64,000 bases of DNA. Origin: Onchidella celtica (lineage: Eukaryota; Mollusca; Gastropoda; Systellommatophora; Onchidiidae). Of this stretch, positions 23,601 to 35,500 are shown one piece after another. Where the stretch lies: positions 47,490,056 to 47,554,055 of the forward strand of contig OZ007570.1 in NCBI GenBank assembly GCA_963931925.1, read 5' to 3'. The notes under the pieces are model-generated. The model was given only the letters and a program-made list of their open reading frames with translations, ran no database searches and was not told the origin of the DNA. A program made the translations under genes and the position numbers. Numbering within the stretch: the stretch's first letter is position 1; every line of letters begins with the position of its first letter.

Positions 23601-26374
23601 ATGTGAACTGCCATTTGCATCTGATTACCTATAAATGCTACAGCTCTTCCTGGGCATTCTTAATACTTCTTGCTACTATCTGCAAACTCATTTATCACTA
23701 AAAAGCACAATGTTGATCTCTTAGATGAATGAGAAAACTCAGATCTAGGGGGTACTCTATGAATGTAGTACCACTTTCTGTTTAAAATTTAAAAAAAACC
23801 AGAAAAGAATTATCGTTCACTGTCATATTTTCAGTATTTGGACTTTTTAAAAAGATTTTCTTCATAATTGATTTTTAAAGATGCATAAGGCTTTGTCCTT
23901 CTAAAAACACCATAGAGCTATTACACATAAGTGGAGAATATGATTCTTCAAAAGTTGCAAAGGAAATCCAGAGCCTCACATTATTTTGTTTTCTGACTTT
24001 TCAGGACAATTTATCCACTAACTGGCTCTGCAAAAACCTAGCTTATTTCATTACTTTTCACATCCAAAAGTTTCATGACTGTGCTTTTTGGTCAAAAAGT
24101 GAGAATAAAACTTTTGGATTACCAATTTATAATAGCAGTTTTATCCAGTAAAATCTTTTAAAAAAATACCTATGTTTCTCATCTGCTTTCACAGTGACAG
24201 AAACCACAGTAAATTCCTAATACACTTCACTGGTACATATATTATGTCTTCAGGCCTTACCCCCTGTTGCAATCTTCTAGTGTCCTTCAACAGCTCTTCC
24301 TTGGCTGCTGTCAAAGCTGACTGTCTTTGTTTGAGAGTCTTCCTCTGTTTCTGAAGGAAAGCTTTGGCCCTTGATATGGTATGGCCCTCTTTCATCAAAT
24401 GTGCCCGTAAGCCCCTGTGCAAGAAAGGGATGAAACTGTATATGTATGTGACAACTGTTGTTCATATAATTCTTTCAGATGCTATTTTAAAGAGTTTTAC
24501 TACACATATATGGGAATTGGAAAATCTTCATGGCGTTGAAAATGGACCAAAAGTGCTATACAGGCAGGCCTAAGTCTAGCTGTAAACATATATTTTGTAT
24601 ATTTACAAATACATGAGGGTACACGACCATACACTGGCAGAGGATGGATAAAGATTTCCACAGGGCTGAAGACAGTCCTCAGAAGGACACTCATTTGATG
24701 TCTTCACTTCAAGTAAGAGACCTCTGTCAGGTCTGTACAATGAAACATTCTGTCTTGGCCAGTGTTATGTTTACCAACTCTCATAGGTATTGAAAGAAAC
24801 AATTGTATGCATGCCCTCATCGTGACCTGATATTGTTCATCAAAATGTGCAGAATTTAAATAGTAGTATCATAACCCATTTATGAAAAAAGCCTGGCTTG
24901 CAAAGTCTAAATTGTGCACCCTATAGAGAAATGCATGTGATACATAAACAACTGGTACCGATGGCTCAGTGACAGTGCTTGAAAATGGTATAGCCCTCCC
25001 CACAAAAAAAAAAAAGAAAGTTAAAAATAGCTTGATATGAATCATTTAAAATTTTTTGTCTTGACTAGATGAACAATGAGTCACATTTCTAAGAACTTGA
25101 AAACAAAGGGAAAACAGTATATATAATGTCAAAGCAAAGAAGACTCAATAATAATATATTTTTAGAAAACAAAGCATATAAGGACATAGATATATAGACA
25201 TTGACAAATGTCATGAAATATAATCTTATCCACCTTTTATCAGAATCAAGAATGCTGGGTTCTAACCATTCATCCCCTGCTGCCAGGACATCTTGCCAGG
25301 AAACTTCAGCCTGAGAAGTTAACAATCAATAGTCACAACAAAAAGCAAAGATGCCTGACCATCTAAAATATCAGAGCAGTAATACAGGGTGGGCCAAAAG
25401 TAGGGTTACAGTTTTAGATATAAATTATAGTGTTAACTGTAACCCTACTTTTGGCCCACCTTGTATACATGGAGAACAAGATCAATATTTAAAATATGGT
25501 CTACGCATAAATTAAAGTTCCTAAAATATGGTTTGCAAGGTATTTATAGATACTTTTTTTCTTCAAAAATGTTATATTATAAAATTATATGCAACATATC
25601 TATTATACCACGTGTGAAGTCATAGCGAATTAAATCTTGTTACTGTCTGTCTCACGCTCATATGCCTTACAGTCAGAGCATATGTATGGGACATAAACAT
25701 ACCAGAAGCAAAAGTTTGAAATAGAAATGCAACTCACCCCTAGAAGTGTTCTCTTTTCTCCTCTCCCTGAAATGTAAAAGGACAGAAATATGTGATTCTT
25801 TTCATATATTAATGCTGGACTGCTACAAAATTCATCCCAAAGCATTTTGAAGGTCTGAACTACAGAAAGCAAACACTTAAATGTGGGGTTTCTTTCTCTA
25901 CGAATCAGTATCCCTCTGTTCTGAATGAATACATAATGCGAGTATAATTTCTCGTTAGCAAAAACCCTGCGGGATTAATTCCAAAGTAATTTTCGAATAA
26001 CATTTTCCTTTCATACTGGCACACTAGATAAAAAATCTTCTAGACAATTATATTCTGCCACATGTCACATCTGAACAATGTGTCATGATTTGGTAAAAAG
26101 TATAGCGTACCTCAGCTGATATATTTTAAAATATATATTACCCAGAAAAGAATCTTCTTCGTCCAGCACCAGCCTGACACTGTGACCACCATGAGCTGGA
26201 CTTGTCTGGAGATCATCCAGGGTCAGTTTGGAAGGGGACGGTGAGACTGAAGCTTTCACCCCAGAATTTTCAGCTTTTAGGGCAGCAGATGCTTGGTTCT
26301 CCATTTCATTGGTAAATCTGTCCTGAAGCCCTTCAAACTCTTTCACTTTCTTTTCAACTCTCTCTCTCATTTCC
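19157..26374 (-). CDS. CEP164: CEP164 exons 22-32: C-terminal conserved block
   Basis: Residues about 808-1263. Exon 22 passes from coiled coil to a Ser/Pro linker and LVLDEEDSF. Exon 23 is a 29-nt microexon ([10 protein letters not shown] with flanking bases). Exon 25 contains [20 protein letters not shown] followed by [11 protein letters not shown], and exon 26 [13 protein letters not shown], both closely resembling the vertebrate C-terminal region. Exon 28 has [18 protein letters not shown]. Exon 30 ends [11 protein letters not shown]. The last exon ends SGSVYPF before TGA (19157-19159). Phases 2-1-0-2-0-0-1-1-2-1-2 all match across junctions. Confidence 0.9.
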
Positions 26375-26517
26375 CTGAGACATCAAAAAAAAAGGTTGAG
26401 GCTAAAGACATGCAAACATACTTGTCACATAATATTCAAACATTAGAACTTTTTTAGCCACAAGAGCTCAGGTTGAGAGTTTCATGAAATTTTGTGTGTG
26501 TGTGTGTGTGTGCGCGC

Positions 26518-26564
<47 letters not shown>

Positions 26565-29500
26565 TGTGTGTGTGTGTGTGGGCAGCTATTTAAATATCTT
26601 TGTAGTTCACAAAAATCAGATAAACCCTTCAGAAATTCTATCTGCGTTCTCGGATGCTCCTGTAATTTGATCTTCCAAAATGCAAAATAAAAAGATATTT
26701 CAAGTCGTGTTGTGCTTCACAAAAGAGAACATTAACGTTAGAGACAGAAATGGGAAGAGGTGTTGAAAATCATTACCATTACCTACCACTGAAGTTTTCA
26801 AAAATTAATGCTGTATTTTTCTCTACATCAAAGTTTCAGTGCAGTCACTGAATCAGTGAATATAATATTTTAAAAACTCAATTTAAATTCGGATAACATA
26901 TTATTATACAAGTTTTCAAAGGCTTATATAAGCTACTACTCAAAGCAACCTTGATACAAAATAATTTAACTACACTCTGGAGGTTCAAAAGAGTGAAAGC
27001 AGAACTTCTTACGTCAATTTTTTATTATGTTGATCTCTGGCCATCTTGAGACGAATGACATCTCCCTCCAGGCCTTTTCTCTCCTGCCTGGCCTTGTCCA
27101 GTTGCTCTTGTTCCTCTCTCAGTTCCTGCAACAACTGTTTCCTCTCTTCCCTCATTCTCTCCAGCTCTGCAGCTCCCAGGGAGGATACCTTGGAGCCCAG
27201 GGCTTCCTGTAACAAAATAGCGGCAAACTTTGACCCCAAGTGCACAGTTATGTTGTGGGTCTAATGGACCCGGAAGAAACTAAAAACGTTTGCAATAATC
27301 TTATTTCTGGAAAATTTTTTCTTGAAATTCCAGGTATTCCTCATTTACATCATTGCCAACCTTCCCACAGTTTTGAAGAAATTAAAAACGTTTGCAATAA
27401 TCTTATTTCTGGGAATTTTTTCTTGAAATTCCAGGTATTCCTCATTTACATCATTGCCAACCTTCCCACAGTTTTAAAATTTAAAATATGCGTGTGCATG
27501 CTCACCAATGCACATGCACTTTTACTATTCTTACCTGTGTGTTGTGAGGTCTCACACACACCATACTTTTAAGGAGTATTTTATTGTCACACCCTTAGAA
27601 GTACATCCTGGGGTCTCAGATACAACACCACTCCAATAGAGGACGTTATTGTTACATCCCTACCCCTACATTCTGGTTTCTGGCAGACACAGACATCATA
27701 CTTTTAAAGAGGGTATCCTAATAAATTATTCTTCAGGAGTTTGATGTTTCAGATAGTCTTCAGCCACGTACAGTATAAATTCAAACAATTCTCGCACAAT
27801 TTGAATGACATGCTATGCCGTATTCAGCTTCAACTAAATGACACCTGTATCACTGCTATCCTTACACTCTCATTAACTCATCTACAAAACTTACATCTTG
27901 CTCTTGTTCCAGCCTGTCTTTATCAGAGGCAAATTTCTTCCTTCTTTCTTCTAGTTTCTTTTCCTGGAGAAGGTAAAAACAAAGATTATATAGCATTTAA
28001 GCCAAAGAGATCACTTTGAAGACACAGCATCAGACTTAACGGTACTGTAAAATAGTATAAACTTTATTCAACTTATCAGATTTAATGGTAATGAAAAGTT
28101 ATATAAGTAAGTAAACTTTATTCAATGCATGCCCTTCTCCTTATACCTGATTAGCTTAGAATGCAATGTTCAAAAGAACTTGTGACTCAACAATCCTTAC
28201 ACCCATCTCATTGCAATGGAGAATAAGACTCTCAAACTAAAATCTGGAGATACAATGCAAACAGGCGATTAAGTGAGATCATTCAGAAAGACTAAACGGC
28301 AGAAAAATTCTGGCAGGATGAGAAGCTATTTAGCATACACTCCAATGCACAAATGAAGACAAGACAAGGAAAATATAGCATGGGATATGGCATACCTGAG
28401 ATTCCAAAATTTTCAGAGATTTCTCTACAAAGTTTGATCGTCTTTCAATGTCTGCTTTCTTCTCTTTCATTTCTTCCTCCTGAGACAGAATCAGGACAAA
28501 TTAGATCTCACAGTGTGAATCCTAGCTCTATTGAGAAGGAAACACTTTTTTTGACAAACACAGAAAGAAATGTTCATTTTTTTTGCTGAAAGTCAGCTGC
28601 AATCACATAAAATTAGAAATATAGTTATAAATTATTATAATTGTGGATCTCGTGGATGCTTGTGAACAAATAACACTTTTGTACCCCTATTATTATGTAA
28701 ATGCTGAAATGTAATATTGTCCTCAGACCTGCAAACTAAATGCCCACTCCTGTAAGGGATGCCTTGAGGGGCATATATGCCCATGCCTTATCTTACTATA
28801 ATGGAGCCAGAGGGTGAACATGTAAGCACCTAAAAGTTTGTGACTATGATATCAAAACTTTTGAAACTTGGTGTACTGCTTCAATTTTTTATGATAAGTT
28901 ACGTGGACAACTGTGTGTTAGACAAAATTCTTTTTTTTTACATTATTTATTCACCATTTTTTGAACCGCAGAATAAGAGACACATTCTGGTCAGTAGATT
29001 CAAAATGTGTGACTGGAAATTGCGTTCTACACCTATCTTTACATACTGCCAGCTGAAAGTCAACTTTATCACACCTGCCTATACTGCAAGGAATTGTGGT
29101 GTAACAAAACAATCTATTAGTCGTCGCATTGAACCCAAGTGGCATGATTAATACGACCTAGATCTTGATATACAGCTGGGCTTGGTACAAGGAAAATTTG
29201 CAAGATTTATCGTGCCCCGGTCGGCTAGCAAAGATAAACTGAAACTGTTAAATATCTAAAATTTCCATAGACAGGAAAACACAAACATGAAACAGTGTAA
29301 CACATTTCACAGGTCACATAATGTATTCACAGCATGTGTATTAGTATAATATGCATACTATCATTGTTGTCTTGCACTTTATTGTCATACTTGGTGAGAA
29401 TTTCTTTCTCACCACACAAACAACCCCAACAAACTCACATTCATCCCAACATCTTAAATATAGGATGCTCCTGTAATATAAGGGACGATTGGCAGATCTA

Positions 29501-32500
29501 CTTTTGTCCCTAATGAAATTACAATATGGATGAACCAAGAAAGGAAAAGCTATGCAAACCTCATCATCCAGCTGATCTTGCAGACTTTCTTTCTTAATCT
29601 GAAAGTTTTTCCTGATCTCCTCCACTTCTCTCTCATGCTGTCTTCGCAGCTGGGACTTTTCAGTCTCCAATTCTTTGGCCAACCTCTGCTGTTCAGACTG
29701 TATCTGTGTCACAAAAACAAATATCACCTAGGCTGCCAATCAACACAATTTCATAAAACTTCTCTCAATAACATTATTTAATACATCAACAAATAAATGA
29801 AAATTATTTGACTTTTCTAATAGATGAAATTATGAATTTATTTAAACATCTTCCCAAAAACATTGCTATACATAACATAATAATAAAATTATATAAAAAG
29901 TTCAGCAAAAGGAAAAAAACAACAACAAGAAAAGTAAATATTATCGTAATAAAGATGAAAATGCTTTCCATTCAGTCACAACCTCATTAAAAACACACTT
30001 GAATACATGCAACAAAAAAAAAAAAGGTTTTGTCTCTATAAATACCACATTTGTTTTAAATTACTGTCATTACAAATGCCACAGATAAATAGTCTAGTCT
30101 CAACCATTAAGTAAACAGTCTCAATTGCACTTATCTTACATCCTCACATCCTGCTTTTCACCCCTCTACTTCTTTACAAAGCAAATGCCATGAATGCTGA
30201 GCTAACGAATGTACAGTATATATTATCAATATGGCTTTAGGGAGATTCTATGCATATTGAAATGGTGTGAAATTATCGTGGACCCACTGACAATCTCAAT
30301 ATTTTCAGCAAATTGCTCTCACATGACCTGACAGCCCCACATTTTCGTCATCATCTCAACCCTTCCCTTTAAAGTGCATGTCAATGATGACTAGTTTATA
30401 TTTATGCAATGGACCATTCTTCTTCTTCAAGTGCCGAATCTGGAAGAGATATCGACGATCATGGTTCGCCACTCATTCCTCCGCTTGGATGCTCTCAAAA
30501 AGCCCATATTGTCCTGGTTTTTCCCTGTCACCCATCTGTTCAAACTCTCTAGATATGCTATTCTTTGTCTGCCTTTGCTTTTTTTGCCCTCTATTCAAAT
30601 GACTCTAAAGAGAGATGCTCCCCTACCTTGGTTTTAAACTCTTCCTGAAGTTTCTGTAACTGTTCTTCATGTTCTTTACGGAGTTTGTTCATATGCTCCT
30701 GATGGTCCTGCTTAAGCTCTCTCTTACGTTCATTCAACACTTCATCCAACTACAAAAAAAGAGATAAAAGCAATGGGGAATGGGTATGAAAGATAGAGTG
30801 ATTCATTATTCCTAAGTCATGTGTAGCTATGTGTTATGTAAACCAAGGGAAATCTCTGCTGCACGTGCCTTCATTAAGCTTACACAATCAATGCTTTCAT
30901 ACAGTGCTTTCTCTTTAGTCTTTTTCTGCCCCTAAGCTACTGAACAACAGAAAATCTCTACACACATGACTACAGATGAGAATTTCAATCATGTTACTGT
31001 CTCAAGTAGATAGCAAAACCGTAAATACATATATTCTTCAATAATACAAAGCTACTGCTTATCAAACTAAAGGAAATCTCTGCATGAGAAACCTCCAATG
31101 AGCTTACCAAGTAAATGCAATGTTTCACTTACGTCTTTCTCGGCCCACAAGCTACTGAACAACATGAAACCTCTACACACAGAACTACATGTGAGAATTC
31201 TGGCCATGTTATTATTTTAAATAGATATCAAAACAATACATTGATGGCTCCACATTAACAAACCCAATTCTCTCAACTTGAATTAGAACTCTCTTTAATG
31301 CTTCCTCTCTTTCAACCCACTGGTTGGCAACAAAATAGAAATATACTATTGATGTCTTATTGGGGGACAAGGTGGTCTAGAGGCAGGATGCTCGCCTCTC
31401 ATGCCAAGGGTCCCGGGTTCAAAACCCGGCCGGTGCAGGCATGCTGGAAGTTTGGGATTTTTCTCATATTTTCGTGTCCCTGGTCCTATTGGGGGGTAGG
31501 ATCGAGTACCTAGTCTTCTTGGATAAGTACGAAAAAATTCGGAGGGCCCGTGTGCACATTGCGCACGTTAAAGATACCTTGGCAGTTGGAAATCGTAAAG
31601 AGCAGGTCGAACAAAATTAAATAAAATTCATCCCTACCATCCCTCCCCTTCCCTCCCTCATCCCCCCCCCCCCTCCAAAAAAAACAAAAAACTGCCAACT
31701 GGCGCTGCACTGTGGCGATGACGTGTCTGCTCCAGTTGTAACTGGGCTGCAATGGCACAAAGGCAAATTTCCCAAATGGGATTAAAGAATACAAACAAGT
31801 ACAAAATTTGTTCCTCTGGTGCTGTAACACTCACCCCTCTATCCAGATCATTAATGGCTTTCTGTCTCTTCCTGGCTGCCTCTACTTCTTTTTCCTCCTT
31901 CTCTTTCTCTTCTTCATGAAGTTTTTGCAGCTCTTCTCTCAGCTTCACCATTTGCTGTAGTATAAAATCACAAAATTTATACAAAGTCATATCCTTTCTG
32001 TTTACTTCCTTGGTAATCAATAGGAACTTTTTTAATTCCTTCTCATTGTGAAGCAAAACATACGGAGGTTTAATTAAGCGACCGTTTTTGCCTCTTCCAA
32101 CTGAAACATCTTTAGATTAACAATACTAAAGTATTTGTAGTAGAAAATGAATGACAGGAAACTACATCTTCATCAATTTTCAAGCTATGAAATATTGTGT
32201 CTCTCAGCAGGGCACAACATTCCATTTACAGATGAATTCCTCTAATATAAACTCACCATAACTCTACTTTCATTTGAGAATTTTCAATGAAATACAAATA
32301 GGTTTATTTTGTAACGAATAAGAAATATAGTTTAACTCCAACAAATGAACTAAGACTAGGCACTCAAAGTCCAGGGAGGTAAAAAATTAGAATGTTTAAA
32401 GAAAATACAACTCTTACTAATAAACACAATCAAACAACTTGGAACACTGACCTCTCTGTGAGAGTCTGCTAGTTCGTTCCTCAGTGTATCCTGCCTTTCT

Positions 32501-35500
32501 TTATGTCTACGATCAAGTTCTTGTCGTAATCTGTCAATCTCAGAGTCGTGTTTGTTACGCAAGGTCTCCAGCTGAATCCTTTGTTCATCTTCTAACTTGG
32601 TTTTCTCATTAGCCACTGACGCCTCAACCTGTGAAATATTAAACCCACCCAAGGAATTAGAAAAAAGCAAAGATTTTTCTTAATCTGTATTTACCCATCA
32701 GTTATTACTCTCCTCCAAATTATTCAGTCATTTTTCTTTTGTTGATGATTAATTGACCTCTCTTGCACAGTTCAGTTCTATTTATGAAAGGGCCCTCCCT
32801 GCTAGTGTTTTCTTTTTCTCCACCTATCCTTTCTTTTTTAACCATCTGATTTTATCACACTCTGTAGTCTTTTCCATTTCTTGTTTTTCATTACTCATGT
32901 TTTCTTCAGGTTGTTATGGAAACATGAAACACTTCCCCTCAAAATTTAAAATATGACATTATTTATTTCCAAAATTGAATTATTGCACAACTGCACATCA
33001 ACTCCAATGTAAATCTGATCTGACAGAAATACAAATATGAAGTGATTTTAGTAAATCATCAAAATATCTACATGCACTAAAAATTGCTATTTTTAATAAC
33101 ATCTACCTGTAGATTTTTGTTGCAAATAGTTCATGGTAGATAGCATGTATAAACTATCTTTGCTGCACACGTAAATCTTCCTTTATGTATGTAGTAGATA
33201 ATATGTATAAAACAAGCATGCCACACCTGTAAAATCTTCCATTGTAACATATGGTAGAAAGCATGTGTGAAACATGAATGCTGCACTGGAAAATCTTCCT
33301 TTGTAGTATAAATAGTAGAAAGCATATATGAAACGTGCTGCACTGGTAAATCTTCTTTTGAGGCATGTAGCAGAAAGCATGTAAAAAAACAGGTACGCTG
33401 TGCTTGTAAATCTTCCTTTACTTCTTTCCTCACCTGTTTGGACAATTTGTCCAAGGCTTTCTTCCTCTCTTCTTCCAGTTTGTCTTGCTCCTCTCTCTGG
33501 AGTGCACAGACTTCATCCCTCAGTTTTTGCAGGGCTTTTTCCATCTCTTCCCTGGGATGAACAATGATGGCAATTACCTCAACGATCAATAATTACTGAT
33601 ACCTGAATTAGCAATTCAAAAGCAATAAATGCTTTTCTAGAATTACTGATTAACTAATAATAGTATTAAAATCTATACTAAAATTACTAATTACAGTAAT
33701 GATAGCGATAAAATCCATACTACAATTACTATGAACATTATATTAATGGCATGCTTAATTCTCTCATGAATGGATTCATTAACCACAGAGGGACAACTAT
33801 TATCTTAATTACTACTTTGTGATGACAATATATATACGGCACAAAACATAACGATGGGCAAATTTACAAGTATACAAGCAGATCAATAGTTATCTATAAA
33901 GTGCATTCTTCTGACATTTAGCACTGCTGTGGCCATTATGGATATATATTACCCTAATTATCAGTTTGTGCTGACGGCATACAAATGGCTGATTACACTG
34001 TGAGAATAGCCTTGCAATCAGGAAAAGCGAATTTAAAGCTAAATCAACAGTTATCTTTAACATCCTTGCCCTCTTCAAACAGTTAGCATTATGATAGCCA
34101 CTATGGATAAATTCTGGACTTGAAAAGGCATAAACAGTTGTATGAAGATTTTAAACTTTACTTCTAGCCAAACATCAGACAAAAGCTATTCTGAGGACTG
34201 AGGTAAATACTGCATATGCTGGGGAAAAACTAGTACAAATGATTTGGAAATTTCATCATTTCTATGATTTATATTTTCATGTCAATTTTTTTTGTTCAAA
34301 TCACTCTTACATGATCTGTATAGATTATCTTATTTTAATAGTACTAGGTAAATATACCGTCAACTTGGGACAACTCTGAATCTGTTCCCGTATAATATAG
34401 ACAGAAAGATTTTCACTAACATCAATGCATAACTTTGATGAAGAAGACTGGGCATGTAAACTATTTGAAAGACTGTTTTAATGCATGTAGATTATATGCC
34501 ATTTCATAAAATCTGACAATACTATATATTTGAGTGCAATAAATTAAACAAAGACAATGTCGCCGAACAAGAAAGCAAAATTTCAATTCACTGCAATTAG
34601 CCATTCTTACAAAAATGTACATAATCTGTAATGAAATAACTGTGACTGGATATTTGCAAACTGAGGACAAAAACTAGCTTCCTTAAATGATGCATATATA
34701 GTGTGAAAGTTTTCGGTCACAGGAAATTATACTCAGGCATAATTATAGTTTTTTGTGAATACCAGAGTACTCAAAAGATTATTTAAAAGATACGAGTCAT
34801 GCAGCAAACCAGAAGACAGACAGCAAGTTTCTTGATAAAACAGGAAAGCATTACAAATAAAAAAAATTTTCTGCCAAAATGAAGTCAACAAAAAGGAAAC
34901 AAAGAAAACAAATAATTAAGATAGAAAACAAAAGGAAGAAGAAATGAAAATGAATGAGTTTAATATATGGAAGCAAACAAAAGCACATGAGAATTTACTC
35001 AAGAGAAAGACAATACAGTTTATATAAAAGCTACTGCAGGAGAGGTATGCAGTTACAAATCCATATTAAGCTGCACGGCAACATTATAGAATAATTAAAA
35101 TTTATATTCCAAGAGGTGGGCAAGCCTAACTCTGATGTTCAAGCCGTGAAACCTTTATGGAGTTTTAAAGGATTAAGTAGCCATGACAGATACTCTTCAA
35201 TGCCTACATTACAATGATTCCCAAAACTAGCAAAGACCCCTGATGCCATTGCAAAAAGTTTACATTTCCTTTCCTTCGAATTTTGTATGCAAATTAATAA
35301 GGTTATGTACCCTGGCTAAAAAAAGGTTAGAATTTCTTTCAGTTAGATTCCGTAAACAAATTAAAATATTACATTATCTGGCATGTTACTTATAAACTGA
35401 AATGATTTTCAGTTGTTCAGATTGACCAGATAAGGGAATTTGAAGATTGAAACGATGACTGCACACGAGAAACAATTATAAGTAAAAGACTCCGACCAAA

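Noticed and set aside
31363..31437. Functional tRNA gene
   Set aside because: A and B boxes are present but the acceptor stem (GGGGAC against GGTGCA) does not pair, and SINE body and tail follow.
32085..32107. Tiny extra CEP164 exon reading LEEAKT between exons 15 and 16
   Set aside because: An acceptor-like AG is present but the only donor would be GTCGCT. Exons 15 and 16 already join in phase 0 with sensible coiled-coil sequence.
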